Of a stretch of 64,000 nt of DNA, positions 26,245 to 38,370 are shown in pieces. The position numbers and the translations under genes were made by a program. The notes beneath the pieces were generated by a model. It saw nothing but the letters and a program-made list of their open reading frames with translations, searched no databases and had not been told where the DNA came from. Every line of letters begins with the position of its first letter. The first letter of the stretch is position 1. Origin of the DNA: Mesorhizobium sp. YM1C-6-2 (lineage in GTDB: Bacteria > Pseudomonadota > Alphaproteobacteria > Rhizobiales > Rhizobiaceae); the NCBI RefSeq assembly GCF_003666685.1, contig NZ_RCIZ01000002.1, positions 743,718-807,717 on the forward strand, written 5' to 3'.

Positions 26245-26793
26245 TCAGGCGCGGCCGAGAAGCGCCTTTAGCAACGTCCCTTCCGCGCCCCAGACCGGAT
26301 CAGTCCGCGGTTTTGCGACGGCTGCGATCTGCCTGCGCATGGCGTCGTCGTAACCGGACGAGCCGCGGACGACGGTGTAGTTCTCCTGGCCCGGAGGATA
26401 GGCGCCGCAGATCTGGAAGCCGTCGCCCATGGCGAGGCGCCGGTGGCCGAAGCCGGGCGGCAGGATCATCACGTCGCCGGCCCGCACCTCCACAGTCTCG
26501 CCCTGCGGCCCGCCGAGCATCAGCGTCGCTGAGCCGGACGCAACCGCCAAGGCCTCGAAGGCATCCGGGTGGAAGTGATGGTAGTCGAAAACGGTCCATG
26601 TCCAGGTTCCGCCCCAGCCGTTGCGCTCCATCAGGCCGCAGACGGCGCGGTCGTCATGGGCGCCGCCAAGCGCGTCGCGTGCGATGACGGCCGGGTGATC
26701 GGCATTGTTGGGCACTTGGTCGCCCGCCGGAATTTTCAGGCGGACGATCTCGACTTCTTCGCTTGATCGGGGCGTGAGTAGCTTTCGGCTCAT
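26245..26793 (-). CDS. Cupin-fold protein, YjlB-like
   Basis: 182-residue double-stranded beta-helix protein resembling the uncharacterised YjlB group (COG4297). The signature N-terminus 'VEIVRLKIPAGDQVPNNADHP', then NGWGGTWTWTVFDYHHFHPDAFEALAVASGSATLMLGG and ILPPGFGHRRL are visible. It ends four bases after the convergent cupin stop; the two are only distantly alike. Function unknown; the HxH in FDYHHFHPDAFE may bind metal. Confidence 0.75.
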   Translation of the reverse strand: MSRKLLTPRSSEEVEIVRLKIPAGDQVPNNADHPAVIARDALGGAHDDRAVCGLMERNGWGGTWTWTVFDYHHFHPDAFEALAVASGSATLMLGGPQGETVEVRAGDVMILPPGFGHRRLAMGDGFQICGAYPPGQENYTVVRGSSGYDDAMRRQIAAVAKPRTDPVWGAEGTLLKALLGRA

Positions 26794-26851
26794 GATTGAT
26801 CTGACCTGTGGCCCAACTTAGCACAAGGTCCCACGTCGCCGATCGTTCCGC

Positions 26852-30598
<3,747 letters not shown>

Positions 30599-30662
30599 TG
30601 CTCTCCCGCAAGTCCGTGTTTGATTTTCACGTGAAGTCGTATAAAACAGAACGGCGATATTT

Positions 30663-30689
30663 CGTCAACGTTTTGTCGATAAATTGACG
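30663..30689. promoter_or_regulatory. Possible operator in oplA / winged-helix intergenic region
   Basis: CGTCAA and TTGACG, 6-bp inverted arms separated by 15 bases, lie in the 99-bp divergent region directly before the winged-helix regulator gene. TTGAC-type hexamers could also be -35 elements. Weak by itself; suggested by position. Confidence 0.35.
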
Positions 30690-30697
30690 GTGTAGCC

Positions 30698-31219
30698 ATG
30701 GCAAAGAAAACCTCTCCACTTGGCCCGATCGTTTCCGCGGCCCATCTCGCCGAAGGCCAGATTCCGGCGCTGTCGGAGGTAGAGTTCGCGCTGACGGTGC
30801 TCTCCAACGCCTTTCAGCGCTGGATCGTGCGCGCCATGAGCGCCTCCGGCGTGCCTGGTCTGGCGGCGATCGACGTGCTCGTGCTTCACGCGGCCAACCA
30901 TCGCGACCGCGAAAAAACGCTTGCCGACATCTGCATGATGTTCAACGTCGAGGACACGCACGTCGTCGCCTATGCGCTGAAGAAGCTCGAAGGCCTCAAG
31001 CTGATCTCGACCGGCCGGCGCGGCAAGGAAAAGACCGTGAAGGTCACCAGCGCGGGCGCCGAGGCGTGCCGGCGCTATCATGAAGTGCGCGAAGAGCTGC
31101 TGGCCTCTAGCGTCAAGGGCATGGCTTTCGACGAAGAGGACATGAGCCGCGTCGCCGCCCTGATGCGGGCGCTGTCGGGCCAGTACGACCAGGCGGCGCG
31201 CGCTGCCGCCAGCCTCTAG
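30698..31219 (+). CDS. Winged-helix (MarR-like) transcriptional regulator
   Basis: 173-residue predicted MarR-type regulator of the COG5631 kind. The core, VPGLAAIDVLVLHAANHRDREKTLADICMMFNVEDTHVVAYALKKLEGLKLISTGRRGKEKTVKVTSAG, is a winged helix with recognition helix around 86-98 and a basic wing (GRRGKEK). It is divergently transcribed from the 5-oxoprolinase gene across 99 bases and may regulate it; this is inferred from position only. Confidence 0.8.
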   Translation: MAKKTSPLGPIVSAAHLAEGQIPALSEVEFALTVLSNAFQRWIVRAMSASGVPGLAAIDVLVLHAANHRDREKTLADICMMFNVEDTHVVAYALKKLEGLKLISTGRRGKEKTVKVTSAGAEACRRYHEVREELLASSVKGMAFDEEDMSRVAALMRALSGQYDQAARAAASL

Positions 31220-31342
31220 CTTCAGCCGGCCTCTGACGAAATGTTAACGGCTGTCAGATGTTGTGACGCAACTCAAAATGGATGTCGGCATTTTCTCCTC
31301 GACCGCCTACTGGGGTGCAGGCGGCCTATGAGGAGATATGTG

Positions 31343-31531
31343 ATGAAGAAACTTATTCTCGCTTCCGTCTCGGCCCTGGCTCTGTTGAGCGTAGCCGCTT
31401 GCAGCGACTCGACCGACAGCACCACGACCCAGGGCTTGCCCGATGCGCAGCAGACCGAACCGGCGCCGGCTGATCCGGCCGCCCCGGCGACCCCGCCGGC
31501 CACCGAGCCTGCTCCCGCGCCTGCGCAGTAA
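31343..31531 (+). CDS. Small Pro/Ala-rich lipoprotein
   Basis: 62 residues: MKKLILASVSALALLSVAAC, a signal peptide with lipobox (Cys20), then a short acidic-threonine segment and a tail of PAPADPAAPATPPATEPAPA repeats. GAGGAG lies eight bases upstream of the ATG. A strong terminator follows. Low-complexity tails like this probably tether or span the periplasm; no function is known. Confidence 0.75.
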   Translation: MKKLILASVSALALLSVAACSDSTDSTTTQGLPDAQQTEPAPADPAAPATPPATEPAPAPAQ

Positions 31532-31550
31532 GGTTGCGTTCGAATCATGA

Positions 31551-31577
31551 AGAAAGCCGGCTCGACCGGCTTTTTTC
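31551..31577 (+). terminator. Terminator after lipoprotein gene
   Basis: AAAGCCGG-CTCGA-CCGGCTTTTTT stem-loop with T-run, 20 bases after the stop. Confidence 0.87.
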
Positions 31578-31664
31578 ATGACCGTCACCGGTCCACGGAT
31601 CTGGCCGGCGCTTTGCCGCATCCCTTCTCTCGCCAAGCCGCGCGTTTCACCTTATGGAAGCGGC

Positions 31665-32372
31665 ATGTCGATTTGGCAGTTCGTGAAACGAGTGACAGCG
31701 TCCGCGACGTCCGGGGTAACCGGCGTCGTTGAAGCAGTGCGCACCATCTTTGGCGGCAATCCGGAGTTGCGCCGCCGCGTCGCCTTTTCAGTCGCCATGA
31801 TCGCGCTTTCGGCGAAGATGGCCAAGGCCGACGGCATCGTCACCCATGACGAGGTGCGCGCCTTCCAGCAGATTTTCGAGGTTCCCGTCTCAGAGCGCCA
31901 CAATGTCGCGCGGCTCTACGATCTCGCCAAGCAGGACGTCGCCGGTTTCGAAATCTATGCCGAGCGCATGGCCGGCCTTTGCGGTTCGGGCCACCAGAAC
32001 TGCGCCATGCTGGAAGACATACTCGACGGCCTCTTCCACATCGCCAAGGCCGACGGTCTGCTGCACGAGCGCGAGGGCCGCTTCCTGCATCGTGTCGCCC
32101 AGATCTTCCGTATCGAGGAGAGCCACTACCAGAGCATCCTGGCGCGCCACGCCCATCTCGGCGACGCCGATCCCTGGCTGATCCTTGGCGTCGAGCGCGG
32201 GACTTCCTTCGACGAGGTCAAGAAGCGCTACCGCAAGCTCGTCGCCGCCAACCATCCCGACAAGCTCCTGGCACGCGGCCTGCCGGAGGAGTTCATCAAG
32301 ATCGCCACCACCAGGATCGCGGCGATCAATGCCGCCTACGAGATGATCGAGCGCGGGCTCAAGGTGATATGA
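31665..32372 (+). CDS. DjlA-like protein: TerB domain plus DnaJ domain
   Basis: 235 residues. Residues about 35-160 form a TerB/tellurite-resistance-like helical domain (VAFSVAMIALSAKMAKADGIVTHDEVRAF, HIAKADGLLHEREGRFL, repeated acidic ADG motifs); residues 168-232 form a J-domain (DPWLILGVERGTSFDEVKKRYRKLVAANHPDKL with the HPD tripeptide). This is the DjlA layout without its N-terminal membrane helix. It should stimulate DnaK. It overlaps the amidase gene by four bases (ATGA), tying it to cell-wall enzymology. Start ATG preceded by GGAAG. Confidence 0.86.
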   Translation: MSIWQFVKRVTASATSGVTGVVEAVRTIFGGNPELRRRVAFSVAMIALSAKMAKADGIVTHDEVRAFQQIFEVPVSERHNVARLYDLAKQDVAGFEIYAERMAGLCGSGHQNCAMLEDILDGLFHIAKADGLLHEREGRFLHRVAQIFRIEESHYQSILARHAHLGDADPWLILGVERGTSFDEVKKRYRKLVAANHPDKLLARGLPEEFIKIATTRIAAINAAYEMIERGLKVI

Positions 32373-33133
32373 GTGGCTTCTCGCCCGACCATGCCGGTGC
32401 GGAGGTCAGGGTTTCGCCCAATTTCGGTCCGCGCCTCGCCGTTTCCAGTCCCGACATGATCATCCTGCATTACACCGGCATGCAGACGGGGGAGGGTGCC
32501 GAGGCATGGCTCTGCGCGCCGGAATCGCAGGTCTCCTCGCACTACCTCGTCCACGAGGACGGCCGCGTCGTGCAGATGGTGCGCGAAAGCGACCGCGCCT
32601 GGCATGCCGGTAAAAGTTTCTGGCGCGGCGTCACCGACGTCAACTCGCACTCGATAGGCATCGAGATCGTCAATCCCGGGCACGAGTTCGGCTATCGCAG
32701 CTTTCCCGCCAGGCAGGTCGTCGCGGTCGTCGCGTTGTGCCGCGGCGTCATCGACCGTCATCGCATCGTCTCGCAGCGTGTGCTCGCCCATTCCGACGTG
32801 GCGCCGGGCCGCAAGGTCGACCCCGGCGAGAAGTTTCCCTGGCGGCAGCTGGCGGAGGCCGGGATCGGCCATTTTGTCGCGCCGTCGCGCGCCGGCGGCA
32901 AGCCGGTGCTTTCGCCGGGCGACGAGGGCGCTGCCGTCGAGGAACTGCAATCCATGCTGTCGCTCTACGGTTTCGGCATCGACATCACCGGTCGCTACGA
33001 CGAGCCGACAGGCGTTGTGGTTGCTGCGTTTCAGCGGCATTTCAGGCCTCGACGGGTCGATGGCCTCGCCGACCGCTCGACGGTCGACACGCTGCGCCGC
33101 CTGCTGCGGGCGATGCCTGCCGAAGCCGGCTGA
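32369..33133 (+). CDS. N-acetylmuramoyl-L-alanine amidase, AmiD-like
   Basis: 254 residues: an Amidase_2 domain (about 20-165) with zinc ligands His34 in ILHYTGM, a second in NSHSIGIEIVN region and His in LAHSDVAPGRKVDPG, followed by a C-terminal peptidoglycan-binding domain (about 185-250; LSPGDEGAAVEELQSMLSLYGFGI). This is the AmpD/AmiD architecture. No obvious signal peptide begins the protein, so it may act on cytosolic anhydro-muropeptides as AmpD does, or be exported otherwise. It is translationally coupled to the DjlA-like gene. Confidence 0.86.
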   Translation: MSGFSPDHAGAEVRVSPNFGPRLAVSSPDMIILHYTGMQTGEGAEAWLCAPESQVSSHYLVHEDGRVVQMVRESDRAWHAGKSFWRGVTDVNSHSIGIEIVNPGHEFGYRSFPARQVVAVVALCRGVIDRHRIVSQRVLAHSDVAPGRKVDPGEKFPWRQLAEAGIGHFVAPSRAGGKPVLSPGDEGAAVEELQSMLSLYGFGIDITGRYDEPTGVVVAAFQRHFRPRRVDGLADRSTVDTLRRLLRAMPAEAG

Positions 33134-33168
33134 ACGGGCTCCTCTCTCGCAAGCGGCGATGAACTGTC

Positions 33169-33185
33169 GGTTACAGGCTGTAACC
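33169..33185. promoter_or_regulatory. 17-bp palindrome before lytic transglycosylase gene
   Basis: GGTTACAG-G-CTGTAACC, perfect 8-bp arms around one base, 36 bases after the amidase stop and about 150 before the transglycosylase start. It could be an operator; no T-run follows, so a terminator is less likely. Confidence 0.45.
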
Positions 33186-33333
33186 TAATGTGACTTGTGC
33201 CGCCTCTTTTGCCCCACGGTTCCCTTGCACGCCGTCGCCCATGCACCGCTGGGGACTTGAATCCGCAACTCCGGCTTGAACGACAACTCCCGTGCGCAGC
33301 ACCTGCATACGGGCCGGATAACCAAAGGGACTC

Positions 33334-33993
33334 ATGAGAATACTGACCGTTTTGGCGGCAGCGCTCGCTGCCGGGGTGATTTCGTTTGCCGCAAATGCAC
33401 AGGAAGACAAGCCGCAGCTTGCCGCGGTCGCGCTGAAGCCTGACGAGACGATCGCCATAAAACCCGCCGACGAGGCCGTAGCGGAAGACAAGAACAAGGC
33501 AGATCCGGGCATCGGACGCGGCCTGACCGACGAAGAGGTTTCCCACGCCATTCAGGCCTACCGCGCCGACGAAGGGGACAAGCCCTATACGGCCATCATC
33601 GAACGCCACGCGGCGCTCAATGGCGTCTCCATCCAGCTCGCCCACGCGGTCATCAGCGTGGAGAGCAACTACCGTCCGGATTCGCGCGGCAAGGCCGGCG
33701 AAGTCGGCCTGATGCAGATCAAGCCGGCGACGGCGAAGCTGATGGGCTATTCCGGTTCGGTGACGGAGCTGTTCGATCCGGAGACCAACATCGAGTTCGG
33801 CATGAAATATCTCGGCAAGGCGCAAAAGCTCGGCAACGGCACCACCTGCGGCACCATCCTGAAATACAATGCCGGCCACGCCGCCAAGCGCATGAACCCG
33901 ATCTCGCGGGAATACTGCCAGAAGGTGAAACGCCATATCGTCGAGTCGCTGAGCTGGCTGTGGGCCAGCCGCCAGGACTACACGGGGGTCTGA
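33334..33993 (+). CDS. Secreted lytic transglycosylase (SLT domain)
   Basis: 219 residues with signal peptide cleaved after NAQ (about residue 23). The SLT domain spans about 85-215: the catalytic glutamate is Glu110 in HAVISVESNYRPDSRGKAGEVGLMQIKPATAKLMG, followed by YNAGH. It cleaves the MurNAc-GlcNAc bond non-hydrolytically, leaving 1,6-anhydro ends. It lies next to an amidase, a peptidoglycan-recycling partner, and just before rnpB. The stretch 30-60 is an acidic/alanine linker. Confidence 0.87.
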   Translation: MRILTVLAAALAAGVISFAANAQEDKPQLAAVALKPDETIAIKPADEAVAEDKNKADPGIGRGLTDEEVSHAIQAYRADEGDKPYTAIIERHAALNGVSIQLAHAVISVESNYRPDSRGKAGEVGLMQIKPATAKLMGYSGSVTELFDPETNIEFGMKYLGKAQKLGNGTTCGTILKYNAGHAAKRMNPISREYCQKVKRHIVESLSWLWASRQDYTGV

Positions 33994-34040
33994 ACCTGAA
34001 CCCTCTTGCGTTTCCCCGCGCGAACCCCTTTATACGCGCT

Positions 34041-34439
34041 GCCAGCCGGCCGGGCGGCCGCACCAGCGAGAGCCGAAAGGTTGCGGGTGAGGAAAGTCCG
34101 GGCTCCATGGAGACACGGTGCCGGCTAACGGCCGGCGGGGGTGACCCCAGGGAAAGTGCCACAGAAAGCAGACCGCCGCGGATTTTTCCGCGGTAAGGGT
34201 GAAAGGGTGGGGTAAGAGCCCACCGCGCGCCTGGCAACAGGAGCGGCACGGCAAACCCCACCGGGAGCAAGACCGAATAGGGGCGGTTGAGGGGCAACCC
34301 TCAGGGCTGTTTCCGGCCCACCGTCCGGGTAGGTCGCGTGAGGCCGGCGGCAACGCCGGTCCAAGACGAATGGCCGCCACGTTCTCCGCGCCGCAAGGCG
34401 TCGAGGGCCATACAGAACCCGGCTTACAGGCCGGCTGGC
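34041..34439 (+). ncRNA. rnpB: RNase P RNA (type A)
   Basis: The catalytic RNA of RNase P, which matures tRNA 5' ends. The 3' arm of helix P1 (34430-34439, GCCGGCTGGC) pairs exactly with the first ten bases (34041-34050, GCCAGCCGGC), fixing both ends. Internal hallmarks are present: GAGGAAAGTCCGGGCTCCA (34088 onward, CR-I region), GAAAGTGCCACAGAAAGCA (CR-II/P4 region), AAACCCCACC, and the ACAGAACCCGGCTTACAG 3' domain near 34412-34429. Location upstream of the mraZ region matches other Hyphomicrobiales. Confidence 0.95.
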
Positions 34440-34488
34440 AGTTCTGTTCCCTGCCCTTTGAGCGACCTTGAAGGCTGGAAGGGCGGTG

Positions 34489-35589
34489 CTAACCCAGCGC
34501 CCGCTCGATCGTCGCCCACAGCTCCTCGATCGGCTCGCAGCCGACCGACAGCCTGACGAAGCCCGGCGCCACCGCGTCGCCCCAGCGGGCGCGCCGCTCG
34601 GCCGAGGTGTGCACGCCGCCGAAGGAGGTCGCCGGCTGGATCAGTTCGCAGCCGTCGATGAAACCTTCCGCCGCCGTCTCCGATTCCAGCGTCAGCCCGA
34701 TCAGGAAGCCGAAGCGCTCCATCTGCGCGCGGGCGAGATTGTGCGAAGGATCGTCCTCGAGGCCGGGGAAGCGCAGCGCCTTCACTTTCGGATGATCCTT
34801 CAGCCGGCGCGCGATCGTCTCCGCCGACGAGCACATGCGGTCGAAGCGCACCTCCAGCGTCTCCAGCCCGCGATGCACCAGCCATGCCTCGAACGGGCCG
34901 GGGATGGCGCCTGAAAGCTTGCGCCATTCCTTCACGCCGGCGATCACCGTCGCGTCGCGGCTCGCGACATGGCCGAACAGCGCATCGGAGTGGCCGTTCG
35001 GCGCCTTGGTGTCGGCGGCGACCACGATGTCGGCGCCGAGGTCGAGCGGCCGCTGGCCGTAGGGCGTCATGGTCGTGTTGTCGGCGACGACTGTCGCCCC
35101 GGCGGCATCGGCGGCTGCCGCCACCGCCGCGATGTCGCAGAGGTCGAGCCCCGGATTGGCCGGCGTCTCCAGGAACACCAGACGGTACCCCTCGAAGCCG
35201 CCGTCGAGAAAGGTGCCGGTGGCGCGCAGGTCAAAGGAGACGCCGAGCGGCTTCAGGAAGCGCTCGGCGAGCACGCGCGTGGTGTAATAGCCGTCCGACG
35301 GCAGCAGCACGCGGTCGCCGCTCCTCAACTGGCTGAAGAAGACGGCCGAGATCGCCGCCATTCCGGAAGGGAAGGCGACGGCGGGCGCGTCTTCCAGATG
35401 CGCCAGCATCTCCTCGACCGCCTCCCAGGTCGGATTGTCGAAGCGGCCGTACTGCGCGAAGCCGGCCGGATCGCCCGGCAGGTTGAACATCGCCGCCGGC
35501 GTGATCGGCAGGGGCACCGGCTCGCCTTTTGCCAGCTTGCGGCGGCGTAGATGGATCAGATGTGCCGCGCGGGCGGAATTGTCGGTCAT
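34489..35589 (-). CDS. Cys/Met-metabolism PLP-dependent lyase, cystathionine-lyase-like
   Basis: 366-residue fold-type I PLP enzyme of the cystathionine gamma-synthase/beta-lyase family. The PLP lysine is Lys195 in ADTKAPNGHSDALFG, with DNTTMTPYGQRPLDLGADIVV before it and SVGCEPIEELWATIERAL near the end. FPSGMAAISAVF is the N-terminal phosphate-binding box. It could be MetC (beta-lyase), a gamma-lyase or O-acetylhomoserine sulfhydrylase; the Ala after Lys195, where most members have Tyr or Phe, leaves specificity open. It is monocistronic, converging with rnpB. Confidence 0.85.
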   Translation of the reverse strand: MTDNSARAAHLIHLRRRKLAKGEPVPLPITPAAMFNLPGDPAGFAQYGRFDNPTWEAVEEMLAHLEDAPAVAFPSGMAAISAVFFSQLRSGDRVLLPSDGYYTTRVLAERFLKPLGVSFDLRATGTFLDGGFEGYRLVFLETPANPGLDLCDIAAVAAAADAAGATVVADNTTMTPYGQRPLDLGADIVVAADTKAPNGHSDALFGHVASRDATVIAGVKEWRKLSGAIPGPFEAWLVHRGLETLEVRFDRMCSSAETIARRLKDHPKVKALRFPGLEDDPSHNLARAQMERFGFLIGLTLESETAAEGFIDGCELIQPATSFGGVHTSAERRARWGDAVAPGFVRLSVGCEPIEELWATIERALG

Positions 35590-35666
35590 GATCAGTTTTG
35601 TGTCGAGGCGATTTCGAGGCAGACGCTATTCGCAGGGGCTATGGTCGGCAAGCGCGAATGCGATCC

Positions 35667-36557
35667 CTACTCTGATTTGTAGCGGCGTCCTTCCGCCATG
35701 CCGAACTTCAAATAATGTTCGCGCGGGTTCATGCCCGCACTGCGGACGTCTTCGTGTATCGCGAGATAGATGTCGTCGCGGAAATCCCGTGGCAGCCTCT
35801 TCTTTGCGACTTGGGTCGGCCAGAGGACCGTCTTCTTGTCGGTCAGCATGCCGGGGAAATAGTCCGGCTCGAACCCGAGCCTCCTCGCCACCACCGGTAA
35901 AGACAACTGGTCGCGATAGGAATAACGGCACACCTGCATGAACCACTGCTCCATCACGGTAGCCAGCGCGGCATCGTTATGCCGCCGAACGAGGTATCCC
36001 CCGGCGATCAGGCCGGCGTCCTCGGGATGACCGATTGAGCGGTAGTGCTGCATCTGCACGTCTATGGTGGCCGCATCGTCGTAGCCGTAGCTCTTCACCA
36101 TCTGCGCCTCCTCGTAGACGCAGGAGCGCGCCGCGTGCCTGAAAGCCATGAGCGGCGATGCCGACCGCTCGAGCTGCCCGAAGATGTCGGGGTAGGGCGC
36201 TACCATCTGCACTGTATTGTCGAGATAGATCGAGCAGTCGTAGTCGCCGAGGAATCGGTGAGGCAGTATCTTGAACATCTTGGCGGTACGCACCGGGCCC
36301 AATAGCGCGGGGTCGTAGGGGCGGAATGTCCAGGTCTTCGAGCGGAGGCCGCGATCGTCGGTGAAGCAGATGAAGTCGGTCTGTCCATCGGGCTGGTAGG
36401 GCGTGTCGGCGAAAGCTTCCGAATAGCCGAACAGACAGGTGAATACGACACGCCTGGGACGCCTGCCCGCCGCAGGGAACATCCGACGCAACAACTCCAC
36501 TCCTCGACTCCCGCCGTTGTCCAGCACGAGGATTATCTCAAAGTCCGTGCCGGGCAA
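35667..36557 (-). CDS. DUF616/TOD1-like glycosyltransferase-fold protein
   Basis: 296 residues. RRVVFTCLFGYSEAF, then DFICFTDDRGLRSKTWTFRPYD and CSIYLDNTVQMVAPYPDIF with FRHAARSCVYEEAQMVKSYGYDD match the DUF616 (TOD1/MUCI70) family, which has a glycosyltransferase-like fold. The tail IYLAIHEDVRSAGMNPREHYLKFGMAEGR is a short 'YL..N.DV..AG..P..HYL..G..EGR' motif common in surface-glycan proteins. Bases look slightly lower in G+C than neighbours. The ATG at 36482 (MFPAAGRRP) is an alternative start. The acceptor and donor are unknown. Confidence 0.65.
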   Translation of the reverse strand: MPGTDFEIILVLDNGGSRGVELLRRMFPAAGRRPRRVVFTCLFGYSEAFADTPYQPDGQTDFICFTDDRGLRSKTWTFRPYDPALLGPVRTAKMFKILPHRFLGDYDCSIYLDNTVQMVAPYPDIFGQLERSASPLMAFRHAARSCVYEEAQMVKSYGYDDAATIDVQMQHYRSIGHPEDAGLIAGGYLVRRHNDAALATVMEQWFMQVCRYSYRDQLSLPVVARRLGFEPDYFPGMLTDKKTVLWPTQVAKKRLPRDFRDDIYLAIHEDVRSAGMNPREHYLKFGMAEGRRYKSE

Positions 36558-36665
36558 CCCTTCTCGGCGCTCAATAACCCTTCGTTAGGCTTAATGGAGG
36601 ATAAAGGCTGGGATGCCCGAAGGTGCGCCTTTCCAGTCGGTTTTCGGGTGCCCGTATAAGCTGTT

Positions 36666-36700
36666 CCCGTTGACGCCCATAGTGCCCCATGTTATCCCAT
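36666..36700 (+). promoter_or_regulatory. mraZ promoter region with four 10-bp-spaced MraZ boxes
   Basis: CCCAT occurs at 36676, 36686 and 36696 and a degenerate CCCGT at 36666, all exactly ten bases apart (TGGG repeats with five-base spacers on the other strand). MraZ proteins bind such tandem TGGG-N5 repeats and repress the dcw promoter. A TTGACG -35 candidate (36670-36675) lies among them, with a poor TTATCC -10 at 16 bases. About 180 bases of leader follow, with several GC hairpins but no gene. Confidence 0.75.
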
Positions 36701-36880
36701 TCACTCAATCAAGTTCCTGTTCCTGTCACGGGTAGATCGTGCGCGAAGCGGGCGGCCATCGGGCCGCGCGAGATGCTCGCGCATGGCCGTGAGCGGAACA
36801 GGCTTTGCGGCAGGGGCCGCGCTGTGGAGGCGCGGGCGAGATGACCAGATGGGCCACGGCGGAAACGGCTGTATCGAGTG

Positions 36881-37351
36881 ATGAACCGGTTTCTGTCCAG
36901 CGCGGTGAACAGGATCGATGCGAAGGGGCGGGTTTCCGTCCCGGCGCATTTCCGCGCGGTGGTCCTCAGCCGGGGCTATTCGGAACTCTACGCCATCCGC
37001 CAGCTCGATGTGCCGGCGCTGGATGTCGGCGGGCTCGACCTGCTCGACCGCTACGAGGAGAGGATCGCGCAGGAGGATCCCTTCCTGCAGGCTGCGGACG
37101 ACATGTCCTTCTTCGTGCATGGCGACGGCGCCTTCCTGAAGCTCGACCAGGATGGGCGGATCACGGTCACGGATTTCATCCGCGAGCAGACGGGCATCAC
37201 GACGGATGTGGCCTTCGTCGGCCGCGGCAATTTCTTTCAGATCTGGGAGCCCGCGAAACTCGCCGCCTATGGCGCCGAGGTGAGGGCGCGGCTTTTGCAG
37301 CTTCGGCAGGGGACGAAGCCCGGGGGACAAACCGGGGAGCGATCGGAATGA
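36881..37351 (+). CDS. mraZ: Transcriptional regulator MraZ
   Basis: 156 residues with two AbrB/SpoVT-like half-domains: [25 protein letters not shown] at the start, and [20 protein letters not shown] as the second. MraZ is a ring-forming DNA-binding protein that represses the dcw cluster. GTG at 36878, one codon earlier, is an alternative start. Its stop overlaps the rsmH ATG, and tandem boxes precede it at 36666-36700, so it is likely autoregulatory. Confidence 0.93.
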   Translation: MNRFLSSAVNRIDAKGRVSVPAHFRAVVLSRGYSELYAIRQLDVPALDVGGLDLLDRYEERIAQEDPFLQAADDMSFFVHGDGAFLKLDQDGRITVTDFIREQTGITTDVAFVGRGNFFQIWEPAKLAAYGAEVRARLLQLRQGTKPGGQTGERSE

Positions 37352-38364
37352 TGGCGGGCAGCAGCGGAGGGGACTCCGCGGTTGGCGGACCGGCCCGCCA
37401 CATTCCGGTCCTCCTTGCCGAGGTGGTCGCGGCGCTCCAGCCTGCCGAGGGGCAGACCATCATCGACGGCACCTTCGGAGCAGGCGGCTACACCAGGGCG
37501 CTGCTCGCCGCGGGCGCGTCCGTGGTCGCCATTGACCGCGATCCCGATGCGATCGAAGCCGGGCGCGCGCTGGAGACCGAAGCCGGCGGTCGTCTGATGC
37601 TCGTGCACGGCCCGTTCTCGCATCTCGATGAAGCCGCGGCCGAGGTCGACGGCGTGGTGCTGGACATCGGCGTCTCCTCCATGCAGCTCGACGAGGCCGA
37701 GCGCGGCTTTTCCTTCCGCGCCGACGGGCCGCTCGACATGCGCATGGCGCAGACGGGGCCAAGCGCCGCCGACGTCGTCAACCGCTTCAAGGCCGGCGAC
37801 CTCACGCGCATTTTCGGCCTGCTCGGCGAAGAGCGGCATGCAGGCCGCATCGCCCGCATGATCGAGAAACGCCGCGAGGCGCGCCCGTTCCTGCGCACGC
37901 TCGACCTTGCCGACGCCATCGAGACCCATATCGGCCGCAAGCCCGGCGAGAAGATCCATCCCGCGACGCGCGTCTTCCAGGCGCTGCGCATCTACGTCAA
38001 CGACGAGCTCGGCGAACTGGCCGCGGCGCTGTCCGCGGCCGAGCGCGTACTGAAGCCCGGCGGACGTCTTGCTGTCGTCACCTTCCATTCTCTGGAGGAC
38101 CGCATCGTCAAGCGCTTCATCGCCGACCGATCCAGCAGCCCGGCCGGCTCGCGCTATCTGCCCGAGGCGCAGGTGAAAGCCGCGACCTTCGACAAGCGCG
38201 GCGGCGCGATCTCGCCGACACCCGACGAGATCGAGGCCAACCCCCGTGCGCGGTCGGCGAAGCTGCGCGTCGCGATCCGCACGGCCGCACCCTTCCGCGC
38301 CGCCGATCCCTCGATCTTCGGCCTGCCGAAGCTTCCCGAAATCCGGCTTCCGGTTGAGAGGTAG
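37348..38364 (+). CDS. rsmH: 16S rRNA (cytosine1402-N4)-methyltransferase RsmH
   Basis: 338-residue SAM methyltransferase (MraW). [30 protein letters not shown] (motif I), [24 protein letters not shown], then [12 protein letters not shown] near the end. N4-methylates C1402 of 16S rRNA. The ATG overlaps the mraZ stop; a second ATG at 37351 is possible. Normal length for the family. Confidence 0.95.
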   Translation: MMAGSSGGDSAVGGPARHIPVLLAEVVAALQPAEGQTIIDGTFGAGGYTRALLAAGASVVAIDRDPDAIEAGRALETEAGGRLMLVHGPFSHLDEAAAEVDGVVLDIGVSSMQLDEAERGFSFRADGPLDMRMAQTGPSAADVVNRFKAGDLTRIFGLLGEERHAGRIARMIEKRREARPFLRTLDLADAIETHIGRKPGEKIHPATRVFQALRIYVNDELGELAAALSAAERVLKPGGRLAVVTFHSLEDRIVKRFIADRSSSPAGSRYLPEAQVKAATFDKRGGAISPTPDEIEANPRARSAKLRVAIRTAAPFRAADPSIFGLPKLPEIRLPVER

Positions 38365-38370
38365 TCTAGA

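Noticed and set aside
33719..34380. Reverse-strand open frames over rnpB
   Set aside because: The RNA folds as RNase P with exact P1 pairing; the predicted peptides show nothing.
36701..36880. Additional small gene between the MraZ boxes and mraZ
   Set aside because: Several short frames exist but none has a ribosome site with sensible composition; best read as mRNA leader.
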